Part shown: positions 8,098 to 17,132 of the stretch, piece after piece
Layout: every line of letters begins with the position of its first letter
Numbering within the stretch: the stretch's first letter is position 1
Assembly (NCBI RefSeq): GCF_009811555.1
Contig: NZ_BLIN01000005.1
Coordinates: 1,683,501 to 1,747,500 of the forward strand
Direction: 5' to 3'
Length of the DNA stretch: 64,000 bases
DNA from: Streptomyces caniferus
GTDB taxonomy: Bacteria; Actinomycetota; Actinomycetes; Streptomycetales; Streptomycetaceae
Notes under the pieces: generated by a model
What the model was told of the DNA's origin: nothing
The model's input: the letters and a program-made list of their open reading frames with translations, nothing else
Database searches by the model: none
Program-made: the position numbers and the translations under genes

Positions 8098-9297
8098 TCA
8101 GCGGAAGATGCCGGTGTGTCCCAGGGAGTACCGCCCGGGCTGCGGGTAGACCGCCAGCCCGTGCGGGCCCTGGCCGACGGGGATCTTGGCCAGGGTCTTG
8201 CCGGTACGGGTGTCCAGCGCATAGACCTCGGAGTTGTAGCGGCCGGACAGCCACAGGACCTTGCCGTCGGTGGACAGCCCGCCCATGTCGGGGCTGCCGC
8301 CGCCGCGGATGTGCCATTTGTCGATGAGCGCCCCGGTCCTGAAGTCGAGGCGGGAGATGGAGCCTTCGCCGCGGTTGGAGACGTACATGTAGCGCGAGTC
8401 GCGGCTGACGTAGAGGCCGTGGGCGCCCTTGCCGGTCGGCAGGAGCTCGGGCCGGTCGAAGGTGTCGCCGTGGAGGGTCCAGATGCCGTCGGCCATCATG
8501 TCGGCGACGTACCAGGTCTTGCCGTCCGGGGAGATCTTCACGTCCTGCGGCATCGCCCCCTCGAACGGCAGCTTCTGCTGGCCGATGACCTTCATCTTCT
8601 CGGTGTCGACCTTGAGCAGCTCACCGGAGAACTCGCAGGAGACGATGAAGTACCGCCCGTCCGGCGAGAAGTCGGCGTGGTTGACGCCCCCGCAGTTGAC
8701 CGGCAGCGTCTTGCGGATCTCCATGGTGTGCGGGTCGCGGAAGACCAGCTGCCGGTCCATCGAGGCCATCACGATGGCGTACTTCCCGTTGGGCGTGAAG
8801 TAGAGGTTGTACGGGTCGTGGACCTTGACGGGCTTGCCGACCTTGCCGGTGGCGGGGTCGATGGGGGTGAGGTCGTGCCCCCGGTTGTTGTTGACCCAGA
8901 GCGTCTTCAGGTCCCATGACGGCACGACATGCTGCGGCTGTACGCCCACCCGCAGGGTGTCGATCACCTTGTACGTCTTGGGGTCGATGACGCTGACCGT
9001 GTCGGAGCCGGTGTTGGGGACGTAGATCCGCGAGGGAAAGTCCTTGACCTGCGGCGCCAGCCGGCCCGGCCGGTCGGCCGCATAGAGGTCGTGCTCGTCC
9101 AGCAGCGGCGGCATCCCGGGCAGCCCCGGCTTGGCGGCCTTGACCGGCGCGCGTTCGACCGGCCGCGGGCTCTGCCCGGCCCGCTCGGTCCCGCCGCCGT
9201 CACAGCCCGCCGCCACCAGCGCACAGGCCACGGCGAGCAGCGCGGCCCGGTGGCGCGCGCGACGGGGACGGTCGTGGGTACGGTTCCGGTCAGCCAT
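8098..9297 (-). CDS. Lipoprotein with YncE/cytochrome-D1-like beta-propeller
   Basis: A 399-aa predicted exported lipoprotein: a basic N-terminus, hydrophobic core, then lipobox VAAGC near residue 32. The rest is a repeated beta-propeller in the YncE/YVTN family; recurring blades read like VSVIDPKTYKVIDTLRVG, DLTPIDPATGKVGKPVKV and YALDTRTGKTLAKIPVGQ. Such propellers bind ligands or DNA extracellularly; the true ligand is unknown. Its ATG shares one base with the stop of the polysaccharide deacetylase gene upstream (TGATG), so the two are co-transcribed and likely coupled, suggesting a joint cell-envelope role. Confidence 0.87.
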   Translation of the reverse strand: MADRNRTHDRPRRARHRAALLAVACALVAAGCDGGGTERAGQSPRPVERAPVKAAKPGLPGMPPLLDEHDLYAADRPGRLAPQVKDFPSRIYVPNTGSDTVSVIDPKTYKVIDTLRVGVQPQHVVPSWDLKTLWVNNNRGHDLTPIDPATGKVGKPVKVHDPYNLYFTPNGKYAIVMASMDRQLVFRDPHTMEIRKTLPVNCGGVNHADFSPDGRYFIVSCEFSGELLKVDTEKMKVIGQQKLPFEGAMPQDVKISPDGKTWYVADMMADGIWTLHGDTFDRPELLPTGKGAHGLYVSRDSRYMYVSNRGEGSISRLDFRTGALIDKWHIRGGGSPDMGGLSTDGKVLWLSGRYNSEVYALDTRTGKTLAKIPVGQGPHGLAVYPQPGRYSLGHTGIFR

Positions 9298-10100
9298 CAG
9301 GTCACTAGCTCCGTTGTCGTCACCGCGCGCAGACCGCGTCGGCGGAGGCCGTCGAGGATCGGGGGCAGGGCCGCCACCGTGCCGGCGTGCCCGAGGTGGA
9401 GGCTTACGACCGAGCCCGGCTCGACCGCGTCCAGGACCGTGCGCCGGACGGCCGGTGCTCCGGGGTCGTCCGCGTCGAGGGAGTCCACGTCGTAGGAGAG
9501 GACATGCGGATAGCCGGCTCTGCGGGCCAGCCCGGTCACCAGGTCCGTGGCCCGCCTCGCCTGCGAGGGGCGGAACCAGCTGCCGATGGTTCCGGTGAGG
9601 GCCCTCAGCCGGTCGGCGCACCGGGTGATCTCGGCGTAGGCCTCGGCGGCCGGCAGTGCGCAGATGTTGCGGTGGTGCATGGTGTGGTTGCCCAGCTCAT
9701 GGCCACCGTCGAGGATCCGTCGGGCCATCGCGGGCTGCTCGTCGAGCCAGTCGCCGATGGCGAGCACGGTGACCCTGGCCCCGGCCCGCTCGGCCTCGCC
9801 GAGCAGGGCGGCCGCCATTTTGGGGTCGCCCCTGCCGTGGAAGGTCAGCGCGACCGCACGGCCGTTCCGCGGGCCGTGCGCGATCTGCACGGGCAGGCCG
9901 GGCACCCGGGTCGGCGGCCGGGCGGTGCGGGCCCGGGCGGAGGGGGAATGCCCCGCCCCGGCAGCGCCCGGCCCGCCGGCGGACCGTGGGGCGCCGGCGT
10001 CCTCGTCCCGGTGCGGGTCGCAGCCCGACACCAGCACGCCGGCGGCCGCGGCCGAGGCGGCCGCGCGCAGCACGGAGCGGCGATCTGGGGAAGTCACCAC
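9297..10100 (-). CDS. Secreted polysaccharide deacetylase (NodB family) lipoprotein
   Basis: A 267-aa carbohydrate esterase family 4-type protein. The N-terminus has an RR-containing signal and lipobox LVSGC (about residue 27), then a Pro/Ala-rich linker and a NodB-like domain. The usual TFDDGP motif reads TFHGRGD; the H-x3-H metal motif is present in GNHTMHH, and the RPSQA and LSYDVDSLDADD motifs follow. The family removes acetyl groups from peptidoglycan or other glycans outside the membrane. Two adjacent GTG codons (10100, 10097) could start it. It overlaps the propeller lipoprotein by one base. Confidence 0.87.
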   Translation of the reverse strand: MVTSPDRRSVLRAAASAAAAGVLVSGCDPHRDEDAGAPRSAGGPGAAGAGHSPSARARTARPPTRVPGLPVQIAHGPRNGRAVALTFHGRGDPKMAAALLGEAERAGARVTVLAIGDWLDEQPAMARRILDGGHELGNHTMHHRNICALPAAEAYAEITRCADRLRALTGTIGSWFRPSQARRATDLVTGLARRAGYPHVLSYDVDSLDADDPGAPAVRRTVLDAVEPGSVVSLHLGHAGTVAALPPILDGLRRRGLRAVTTTELVT

Positions 10101-10199
10101 CCCATTAGAGAGGCAACCAATCCGAATTAGGGCGATCTATCCGATTCATCCGCGTACGTGTCGCCTCGGACACCGGCGCCGGACGAGACCGGGCACGCC

Positions 10200-10745
10200 C
10201 TACGCGGGCCAGGCGTCCGCGAGCATCGCCCGGGTGTCGGCGAGGAGTTGGGGCAGCACCTTGGTGTGGCCGACCACCGGCATGAAGTTGGTGTCACCGC
10301 CCCAGCGCGGGACCACATGCTGGTGGAGGTGCGCTGCGATGCCGGCACCGGCGACGGTGCCCTGGTTCATCCCGATGTTGAAGCCGTGCGCCCCGGAGGC
10401 GGTGCGCAGCGCGGTCATCGCCCGCTTGGTCAGCTCGGCCAGCTCCGCGGTCTCCGCCTCGTCCAGCTCGGTGTAGTCGGCGACGTGCCGGAACGGGACG
10501 ATCATGAGGTGACCGCCGTTGTACGGGTAGAGGTTCAGCACCGCGTAGACATACTCGCCGCGCGCGATCACGAGGCCGTCCTCGTCCGACTTCGCGGGGA
10601 TCGCGCAGAACGGACAGCCGTCGCCGGCCCCCGGGCCGGTCGGCTTGTTCTCACCCTGGATGTAAGCCATCCGGTGAGGCGTCCACAGGCGCTGGAAGGC
10701 GTCCTGCGTCCCGACTCCGATCTGCTGCTCCGGCTCGCTTGTCAT
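10200..10745 (-). CDS. HIT-domain Ap4A phosphorylase-like protein
   Basis: A 181-aa histidine-triad protein: the active-site run reads HLHQHVVPRW and a zinc-type CPFC pair lies near residue 45. The C-terminal HVVPRWGGDTNFMPVVG closely resembles what I recall of mycobacterial Rv2613c, an Ap4A phosphorylase that sits between thrS and pgsA1; the same neighbourhood is present here, with four genes inserted. The role would be breaking down diadenosine tetraphosphate in the cytoplasm. Either ATG 10745 or ATG 10757 may be the start; neither has a strong ribosome binding site. Confidence 0.88.
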   Translation of the reverse strand: MTSEPEQQIGVGTQDAFQRLWTPHRMAYIQGENKPTGPGAGDGCPFCAIPAKSDEDGLVIARGEYVYAVLNLYPYNGGHLMIVPFRHVADYTELDEAETAELAELTKRAMTALRTASGAHGFNIGMNQGTVAGAGIAAHLHQHVVPRWGGDTNFMPVVGHTKVLPQLLADTRAMLADAWPA

Positions 10746-10824
10746 ACGGGCCAGCATATTGCTTCGCCCATTGGCGCCGTGTCGTTGGGGCGCATACCGC
10801 GACCCGCTCCGCGATGCTGAGCCG

Positions 10825-11466
10825 GTGGACAGGGAGCAGCGGCTGCGGAACTGGGAGCGAACCGCCCAGCCCTGCCTCCTTCTCGCCTCGCTCCTCTTCC
10901 TCACCTCCTACGCGGTCCGGGTCCTGGTCCCCGACCTCTCCCCCGGCTGGCGGGCCTGGTGGGAGCTGGTCACCGTCGTCACCTGGGGCTTCTTCGTCGT
11001 CGAATATCTGGCGCGGCTGGCGTTCAGCAGCGACCGGCGGCACTTCCTGCGCACCCGCTGGCTGGATCTGATCGTGACCGTGCTGCCGCTGCTGCGGCCG
11101 CTGCGGATCGTCGACATGCACGAGCGGATGCAGCGGCGCCGGGACCACCCGCGGCTCGTCCTCGAGTCGCGGGTGATGGCGTACACCGGGCTCACCTCGC
11201 TGCTGCTGGGCTTCGCGGCCAGCCTGGCCGTCTACCACGACGAGCGCTCCGCCCCGGGCGCGAACATCCACACCTTCGGCGATGCGGTCTGGTGGGCCTG
11301 CTCGACGCTGACGACGACGGGGTACGGCGATGCCACGCCCGTCACCTCGCGCGGCAGGGTGGTCGCGGTGGCGCTGATGTTCGTCGGGGTGGCGCTGATC
11401 GGAGCGGTGGTGGGCTCCTTCTCCTCCTGGCTGCTGCGCCGCTTCCGGCAGGACGGCGAGACATGA
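10825..11466 (+). CDS. Voltage-gated-like potassium channel protein
   Basis: About 213 aa with several membrane helices and one pore loop carrying the potassium selectivity filter TLTTTGYGDATP near the C-terminus, followed by the last helix (VAVALMFVGVALIGAVVGSF). The S1-S4-like N-terminal half (about residues 15-110) contains LRPLRIV-type positively charged stretches. It ends in a short basic tail with no ligand-binding domain. The GTG at 10825 is the best family-like start, though its ribosome binding site is weak; an ATG at 10759 lies in the same frame. Transcribed divergently from the HIT gene and convergently with thrS. Confidence 0.85.
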   Translation: MDREQRLRNWERTAQPCLLLASLLFLTSYAVRVLVPDLSPGWRAWWELVTVVTWGFFVVEYLARLAFSSDRRHFLRTRWLDLIVTVLPLLRPLRIVDMHERMQRRRDHPRLVLESRVMAYTGLTSLLLGFAASLAVYHDERSAPGANIHTFGDAVWWACSTLTTTGYGDATPVTSRGRVVAVALMFVGVALIGAVVGSFSSWLLRRFRQDGET

Positions 11467-11467
11467 A

Positions 11468-11502
11468 GAAGCCCCGGAGAGCGGGTGGTTCTCCGGGGCT
11501 TC
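11468..11502. terminator. Bidirectional terminator between channel gene and thrS
   Basis: Perfect 13-bp stem 11468-11480 (GAAGCCCCGGAGA) with 11490-11502 and a 9-nt loop, placed exactly between two convergent genes. Confidence 0.85.
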
Positions 11503-11520
11503 GTGCCCACCTGACGGGCG

Positions 11521-13500
11521 TCACACCTGGGCGCGGCGCTCCACGACATCGAGGATCTCGGCGATCGCCGCGTCGCGCGGAATGCCGTTCTTCTGCGATC
11601 CGTCGCGGTAGCGGAAGGAGACCGCGCCGTTGGCGACGTCCTCGTCACCGGCGATGATCATGAACGGGACCTTGGCCTTCTGGGCGTTCCTGATCTTCTT
11701 CTGCATCCGGTCCGACGAGGCGTCGACCTCGATGCGCAGCCCCTTGGCCTTGGCCTGGGCGGCGAAGTCCTGCAGGTACGGGACGTGTGCGTCGCCGATC
11801 GGGATACCGGTCGCCTGGACCGGCGCCAGCCATGCCGGGAACGCACCCGCGTAGTGCTCCAGCAGCACCGCGAAGAACCGCTCGATGGAGCCGAACAGCG
11901 CGCGGTGGATCATCACCGGACGCTGCTTGCTGCCGTCGGCCGCGGTGTACTCCAGGTCGAAGCGCTCCGGCAGGTTGAAGTCCAGCTGCACGGTCGACAT
12001 CTGCCAGGTCCGGCCGATGGCGTCCTTGGTCTGCACGGAGATCTTGGGGCCGTAGAACGCGGCGCCGCCCGGGTCCGGGACCAGCGGCAGCCCCTGCTTC
12101 TCGGCCACCTTCCGCAGGGTCTCGGTGGCCTCCTCCCACACGTCGTCCGAGCCGACGAACTTCTCCGGGTCCTTGGTGGACAGCTCCAGGTAGAAGTCGG
12201 TCAGACCGTAGTCGCGCAGCAGGTCGAGGACGAAGGTGAGGGTGGCGTCCAGCTCGTCCGCCATCTGCTCCTTGGTGCAGTAGATGTGCGCGTCGTCCTG
12301 GGTGAAGCCGCGGGCACGGGTGAGGCCGTGCACGACGCCCGACTTCTCGTACCGGTACACCGTCCCGAACTCGAAGAGGCGCAGCGGCAGCTCACGGTAC
12401 GAGCGGCCGCGCGCATCGAAGATCAGGTTGTGCATCGGGCAGTTCATGGGCTTGAGGTAGTAGTCCACGCCCTCGTCGAGCTGCATGGGCGGGTACATGC
12501 CGTCGGCGTACCAGTCCAGGTGGCCCGACTTCTCGAACAGCTTCCCCTTGGTGGCGTGGGGGGTGTAGACGAACTCGTACCCCGACTCCTCGTGGCGCCG
12601 GCGGGAGTAGTCCTCCATGACCCGGCGGATGATGCCGCCCTTGGGGTGGAAGACCGCCAGGCCCGAACCGATGTCCTCGGGGACGGAGAACAGGTCGAGC
12701 TCGGCACCGAGCTTGCGGTGGTCGCGCTTCTCGGCCTCGGCGAGGAACTCCAGATGCGCCTTGAGCTCGTCCTTGGTCGGCCAGGCGGTGCCGTAGATCC
12801 GCTGCAGCTGCTTGTTCTTCTCGCTGCCGCGCCAGTAGGCGGCGGCCGAGCGCATCAGTTTGAACGCCGGGATGGCACGGGTGCTGGGGAGGTGCGGCCC
12901 GCGGCACAGGTCCTTCCAGCACAGCTCGCCGGTCTTGCCGTCGAGGTTGTCGTAGATGGTGAGCTCGCCGGCGCCCACCTCGGCGGAGGCCCCCTCGCCC
13001 GCTTCGGCCGCCGAGCCCTTGAGCCCGATCAGCTCCAGCTTGTACGGCTCCTCGGCCAGCTCCTCGCGCGCGGCGTCGTCGCTGACCGCCCGGCGCGCGA
13101 ACTTCTGCCCGCGCTTCTGGATCTCCTGCATCTTCTTCTCGATGCGCTTGAGATCTTCGGGGTGGAACGGGGTCTCGACGTCGAAGTCGTAGTAGAAGCC
13201 GTCCTTGATCGGCGGGCCGATGCCGAGCTTCGCCTCCGGGAACAGCTCCTGCACGGCCTGCGCCATCACATGGGCGGTGGAGTGCCGCAGGATGTCGAGA
13301 CCGTCCTGGGAGGTGATCTCGACGGGCTCGACCGCGTCGCCGTCGGCGACCTCGTACGCCAGATCCTTCAGCTCTCCGGCCACCCTGGCGGCCACGACGC
13401 TGCGCTCGCCCTGGAAGAGGTCGGCGGCCGTAGTGCCCGTGGTCACCACGCGTTCTTCCCGCTCGGAATCGCGTTGGACGGTCACACGGACGTCTGACAC
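11521..13500 (-). CDS. thrS: Threonyl-tRNA synthetase
   Basis: Class II aminoacyl-tRNA synthetase (659 aa from this start) charging tRNA-Thr. Visible are the N-terminal TGS and editing domains (with the [12 protein letters not shown] editing-type motif), the catalytic core with zinc ligands in [10 protein letters not shown], the [21 protein letters not shown] motif 2 region, [13 protein letters not shown], and the anticodon domain at the end. I prefer GTG 13500 because CAGGAG lies 6-7 bases before it and the protein then begins [11 protein letters not shown] like other family members; an upstream ATG at 13518 adds six residues. As in mycobacteria it sits near the HIT and PIM genes. Confidence 0.95.
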   Translation of the reverse strand: MSDVRVTVQRDSEREERVVTTGTTAADLFQGERSVVAARVAGELKDLAYEVADGDAVEPVEITSQDGLDILRHSTAHVMAQAVQELFPEAKLGIGPPIKDGFYYDFDVETPFHPEDLKRIEKKMQEIQKRGQKFARRAVSDDAAREELAEEPYKLELIGLKGSAAEAGEGASAEVGAGELTIYDNLDGKTGELCWKDLCRGPHLPSTRAIPAFKLMRSAAAYWRGSEKNKQLQRIYGTAWPTKDELKAHLEFLAEAEKRDHRKLGAELDLFSVPEDIGSGLAVFHPKGGIIRRVMEDYSRRRHEESGYEFVYTPHATKGKLFEKSGHLDWYADGMYPPMQLDEGVDYYLKPMNCPMHNLIFDARGRSYRELPLRLFEFGTVYRYEKSGVVHGLTRARGFTQDDAHIYCTKEQMADELDATLTFVLDLLRDYGLTDFYLELSTKDPEKFVGSDDVWEEATETLRKVAEKQGLPLVPDPGGAAFYGPKISVQTKDAIGRTWQMSTVQLDFNLPERFDLEYTAADGSKQRPVMIHRALFGSIERFFAVLLEHYAGAFPAWLAPVQATGIPIGDAHVPYLQDFAAQAKAKGLRIEVDASSDRMQKKIRNAQKAKVPFMIIAGDEDVANGAVSFRYRDGSQKNGIPRDAAIAEILDVVERRAQV

Positions 13501-13612
13501 CGGTCTCTCCTGACTCATGTCTCTTCACGTCAGCTCTTGCTGCGCAGCCGAATCGTACCGAGCCACCGGACCCGACCGCGAAACGGTTTCACCACCCCCC
13601 GCTCGAAAGCCG

Positions 13613-14791
13613 CTATTCCTCGGCACCGCACGCCTCCTCGAAGAAGTCGAGGTTTTCCTGCAGCGACTTCAGCAGCCGGTCCCGCTCCGCCTCGTCGACC
13701 TGTACGGGCGTGACATCGCGGCCGCCGGTGATCCGGCGGAACCCGCCCCGGCTCTCCAGCCGCCCGCTCACCCGGATGGGCAGTCCCACCAGGTGCGCAT
13801 GTCCGGCGATGCGGTAGTCCTCCTCCCCCAGCGCGACCCGCACCTGCACCACGTCTGCCCCGGTGATCACCCGCAGCCGCACCGTGCCGGGCCCGCCCGG
13901 CCGCTCCCGGCGCAGCCGGGTGACCGCGCCGGTCACCCGGACCGGCAGCGACGGCTCCTCGCGCACATAGCGCTGGGCCGCCTGCTGCAGCGCGGGCAGA
14001 TCGCCGGGCGAGAACTCCACCGGCTCGGGGCGGGCCGGGCAGTCGGCCGGGGCGCCGGCCCCCGGCGACCACTCGACCGCGATCCGCACCCCCTCCGCGT
14101 CCCGCACCAGCGCGATCAGTGCCTGGACCAGCTCATGGCAGACCCCCAGCCCGACGGCGGCGTCGAAGGCCTCCATCCCGCCGGTGGCCCGCTGGTAGTC
14201 GGTGGCGTCGCGGGCCGCGTGCAGCGCCCGCTGCAGCCCGGTGACCGCACCGCGCCCGCCGCGCACCGGGACGAACGCGGTCAGCCGGCGCCCGGCCGCC
14301 GCCGGACCGACCAGCACGTCGCCCAGGAACCCCTCGGCCTGCCGTTTGTACCGGGCGCCGTAGTAGCCGGCCCGCCCGTACGTCCCCAGCGCCCCCGCGA
14401 CCAGCATCGAGCGGGCCGCACCGCGCAGCTGCTCCTGCGCGACCCAGTACGCGGCCCCCGAGCCGCCGTCGGGGACCTCGCGCTCCCAGCGCACCTCGTC
14501 GCTGGGCACCGCCAGCCCCACCAGCACCTCGCGGGCGGAGGACGCGGAGCTCTGCGCCAGTGCCGCCAGCGCCTCCGCGAGCAGCTCGCCGCTGTCGGGG
14601 AAGCGGCGGTCGTGCGGTATCAGCAGGCTGGTGCCGCTCGCCCCACCGGGCGGCGTCCACCGGGTGTAGTGGCCCGCGGCCCCGCCTCTGCGCCGCCAGC
14701 CGTGCCGGGCCAGCAGCGCGCCGAGCACCGCCGGATCGAGCCGCGCGGGATCCAGGAGCCGCGCGTCATAGTCGTCGGTCGGCCGGTACAT
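13613..14791 (-). CDS. Uncharacterised protein overlapping the DUF4365-like gene
   Basis: A 392-aa soluble protein, Ala/Gly/Arg-rich, with no signal peptide or membrane segment. I do not recognise a domain; patches such as YWVAQEQLRGAARSMLV and GYYGARYKRQAEGFLGD look like a folded alpha/beta core, and the C-terminal 120 residues (VRVTGAVTRLRRERP onward) resemble an OB- or beta-rich domain. Its ATG overlaps the stop of the DUF4365-like gene (ATGA), so the two are probably made together and may act together. The next gene downstream is thrS, 112 bp away. Confidence 0.8.
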   Translation of the reverse strand: MYRPTDDYDARLLDPARLDPAVLGALLARHGWRRRGGAAGHYTRWTPPGGASGTSLLIPHDRRFPDSGELLAEALAALAQSSASSAREVLVGLAVPSDEVRWEREVPDGGSGAAYWVAQEQLRGAARSMLVAGALGTYGRAGYYGARYKRQAEGFLGDVLVGPAAAGRRLTAFVPVRGGRGAVTGLQRALHAARDATDYQRATGGMEAFDAAVGLGVCHELVQALIALVRDAEGVRIAVEWSPGAGAPADCPARPEPVEFSPGDLPALQQAAQRYVREEPSLPVRVTGAVTRLRRERPGGPGTVRLRVITGADVVQVRVALGEEDYRIAGHAHLVGLPIRVSGRLESRGGFRRITGGRDVTPVQVDEAERDRLLKSLQENLDFFEEACGAEE

Positions 14792-15357
14792 CAGGGTCTC
14801 CCTCCCGCCCCGACCCGCGTCATGATCTCGCAGAGCGCTCGGTCGTCGAAGATCCGCGCGGTCGGGATCCGCACGGTGGTCCTGCGCCGGCCGGTCACCG
14901 GATGGCCGGCCAGGTTGATCCAGTAGCAGCAGTGCCGCAGTGCGAGACGGTCGTGGGAGGCTCGCAGCCAGTCCTCCTGGGCCCGCGGGACCAGCATCAC
15001 GACCAGGATCTTGTGCACCGATACGGGTGTACGGGCCAGCTTCACCAGATGGTCGTTGTCGAGCGTGAAGGCGAAGGTCGGCCCCGGCGGGCGGGGGGCG
15101 GTCTGGTAGGTGCACTTGAGCTGCACCTTGATGGTGACTTCGTCGTCGACGGTGTGGCCGGGCGCGCCATGGCTGACGTGCCAGTCGATTCCGTTGTCCG
15201 GGAAGGGCTGCGCCAGCGAACATCCGGAGGCGGCGGCGACCGCGTGCAGATAGCCCACCTGGAGGGTCTCCATGCAGGCCGTGGTGGCGAGTCCGCCGCG
15301 CTGCGGTGTGGTCAGCTGGGGCAGCAGCCCGCCCGGTTCGGGCTGCGCGAGCGTCAT
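14791..15357 (-). CDS. DUF4365-like putative PD-(D/E)XK nuclease-fold protein
   Basis: A 188-aa protein with the layout of the DUF4365 family: a helix with E30 (TACMETLQVGYLHAVA), then D58 in GIDWHV and Q79-x-K81 in VTIKVQLKC, the residues expected for a PD-(D/E)XK active site. These motifs are seen directly; nuclease activity is inferred from the fold class. It is the first gene of a two-gene operon, overlapping the 392-aa partner, and is divergent from the DnaQ-like exonuclease 196 bp away. A role in DNA repair or defence is possible, but no toxin, methylase or phage gene is nearby. Confidence 0.78.
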   Translation of the reverse strand: MTLAQPEPGGLLPQLTTPQRGGLATTACMETLQVGYLHAVAAASGCSLAQPFPDNGIDWHVSHGAPGHTVDDEVTIKVQLKCTYQTAPRPPGPTFAFTLDNDHLVKLARTPVSVHKILVVMLVPRAQEDWLRASHDRLALRHCCYWINLAGHPVTGRRRTTVRIPTARIFDDRALCEIMTRVGAGGRP

Positions 15358-15553
15358 CGCGGGGATGCCTTCCGGGCTGTGCCGATCGATGCGGGTGGAT
15401 GACGGGGAGAAGGCGGAACGCGTCGGCCCGTCCCTCTGGTTGTCTCCGCGTCAAGTGGTCCGCAAACAAAGACGGTTCGACCACCGCACGGCTCGGGTAT
15501 CACCAGCTCGGGTGACGTGCGTGTCATCCCTTGTACGAGCGCGAGGAGTTGGG

Positions 15554-16282
15554 ATGATGCCGTGCTGGTATGACGGTCCGCTTGCCGCCTTCGACACCGA
15601 GACCACAGGGATCGACGTCGAGCGCGACCGCATCGTCTCCGCCGCCCTGGTGGTCCAGGAGACACCGCGTTCCGCGCCCCGGATCACCCGTTGGCTGATC
15701 AACCCGGGCGTCGAGATACCCGAGGCCGCCACGGAGGTGCACGGCCTGACGGCCGACCACCTCGCGCGCAACGGCCGCTGGCCCGCGCCGGTGCTGGAGG
15801 AGGTCGCGCGCGCCCTGGCCGCCCAGGCGGTGGCCGGCCGCCCGCTGGTCGTGATGAACGCCCCGTTCGATCTCACGCTCCTGGAGCGCGAGTTGAAGCG
15901 GCACCGCGCCAGCTCGCTCGGCGCGTACCTGGGCGGCCATCCGCTGCGCATCCTCGATCCCCGCGTCCTCGACAAGCACCTCGACCGCTACCGCAAGGGC
16001 CGCCGCACGCTCACCGATCTGTGCGCGCACTACGAGGTCGAGCTGACGGACGCGCATGAGGCGGCGGCCGACGCGCTCGCCTCGCTGCGCGTCGTACGGG
16101 CTCTGGGGCATCGCTACGCGGAACGCCTGGAGGGGCTGCACCCGGCGGAGCTGCACACCCGCCAGGCGGTCTGGTACGCCGCCCAGGCGCGCGGGCTCCA
16201 GGCGTGGTTCGCCCGCAGCGGCAACCCGGAAACGGTGGATCCGCACTGGCCGCTGCGTCCCGAACTCCCCGCCGCGGCCTGA
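15554..16282 (+). CDS. DnaQ-type 3'-5' exonuclease
   Basis: A 242-aa exonuclease of the DEDD superfamily: ExoI FDTETTGID (D and E near residues 13-15), ExoII in MNAPFDLTLL, and ExoIII HEAAADAL with the catalytic His and Asp of the DEDDh type. It is a stand-alone exonuclease or proofreading-like enzyme, not part of DNA polymerase III alpha. The ATG at 15554 (another at 15557) follows GAGGAGTTGGG. It probably removes nucleotides from single-stranded 3' ends; its substrate is not shown. Convergent with the first tRNA-Val gene. Confidence 0.9.
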   Translation: MMPCWYDGPLAAFDTETTGIDVERDRIVSAALVVQETPRSAPRITRWLINPGVEIPEAATEVHGLTADHLARNGRWPAPVLEEVARALAAQAVAGRPLVVMNAPFDLTLLERELKRHRASSLGAYLGGHPLRILDPRVLDKHLDRYRKGRRTLTDLCAHYEVELTDAHEAAADALASLRVVRALGHRYAERLEGLHPAELHTRQAVWYAAQARGLQAWFARSGNPETVDPHWPLRPELPAAA

Positions 16283-16353
16283 TCCCTCATCAGCAATTCC
16301 GGGCCGGCCGGAAAGGCAGCGAGCGGAATTCCCGGCCCCGGTTGTCCAACGAA

Positions 16354-16387
16354 AAGAACCGGACCGCCTTTTGGCGGCCCGGTTCTT
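16354..16387. terminator. Terminator after tRNA-Val and after the exonuclease gene
   Basis: Outer stem AAGAACCGG (16354-16362) with 16379-16387 and inner stem CCGCC/GGCGG around a TTTT loop. It lies 8 bases past the 3' end of tRNA-Val (minus strand) and also faces the exonuclease gene. Confidence 0.8.
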
Positions 16388-16395
16388 GATCCCGG

Positions 16396-16467
16396 TGGGC
16401 GATACTGGGTTCGAACCAGTGACCTCTTCGGTGTGAACGAAGCGCTCTCCCACTGAGCTAATCGCCC
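16396..16467 (-). tRNA. tRNA-Val(CAC)
   Basis: 72-nt cloverleaf: acceptor GGGCGAT with ATCGCCC plus discriminator A, anticodon stem CTTCG/CGAAG around loop TTCACAC (anticodon CAC, codon GTG), and T arm GGTTCGAACC. No CCA is encoded. Identical to the gene at 17133-17204. Confidence 0.96.
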
Positions 16468-16584
16468 GGGTGTCGGCGAGGTTTCCCTCGCGAACGAGCA
16501 GAACAATACAGGCCGCCCGGGCCTTCCATCAAATTCCTGTTCCGCCGCGGCCCGGGGCCGCCCCGCCCTGGCGCCCGGGGCCCC

Positions 16585-17046
16585 TCATCCGCGGGCCAGC
16601 CAGGCGGCGAGCCCGCGGCGTCCGGCCCGCATCATCAGCGCGTGATTGGCGAGGAACACCGGGCGCCCCAGCAGCGCGAACCGCCGCAGCAGCGGTTTGC
16701 GGACCTCGACGTCCTGCTCGAAGACGGCGCGGGTGCCGCCTTCGCCGGGCACCACCGTCCAGCGCGCCCAGCCGGCCAGGTCTCCGCGCATCCCTATCTC
16801 CAGCACCCCCGCACCGGGGTCCCGTACGCGCTCGCTCGCCACGACCGTCAGGTCGTACGGCAGCAGCGACCGGAAGCGGGCGGTGCCGCTGCGGTCGTCG
16901 ACCGGGTCCACCTCACGGACCTGGGGCCACCACCGGGGGTACGCCTCGGCGCGCTCCAGGACGGCGTAGACGACGGCCGGCGGGGCGTCGAGCAGCCAGA
17001 CGCTGCGGAATCGGTAGCGGTGCAATCGGCGTGACCAGGCGGGCAT
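16585..17046 (-). CDS. SRPBCC (START-like) ligand-binding protein
   Basis: A 153-aa single-domain protein of the polyketide cyclase/START-like superfamily. The signature pattern is a charged beta strand SVWLLDAPPAVVYAVLERAEAYPRWWPQVREV followed by alternating strands and the long C-terminal helix (RRFALLGRPVFLANHALMMRAG). The superfamily binds hydrophobic ligands in a helix-grip cavity; the ligand is unknown. The ATG at 17044-17046 gives the family length. It lies alone between two identical tRNA-Val genes, same strand. Confidence 0.87.
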   Translation of the reverse strand: MPAWSRRLHRYRFRSVWLLDAPPAVVYAVLERAEAYPRWWPQVREVDPVDDRSGTARFRSLLPYDLTVVASERVRDPGAGVLEIGMRGDLAGWARWTVVPGEGGTRAVFEQDVEVRKPLLRRFALLGRPVFLANHALMMRAGRRGLAAWLARG

Positions 17047-17090
17047 GACCCCAGTGTGCGCCCCGCGGCGGTGCGCACGCCCAACAACAG

Positions 17091-17125
17091 CGACGGCCCG
17101 GAGACTTGGAGTCTCCGGGCCGTCG
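17091..17125. terminator. Terminator of tRNA-Val copy 2
   Basis: Perfect 16-bp stem 17091-17106 with 17110-17125 and a 3-nt loop (TGG), starting 8 bases beyond the 3' end of the minus-strand tRNA gene. Confidence 0.85.
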
Positions 17126-17132
17126 TCCGGGG

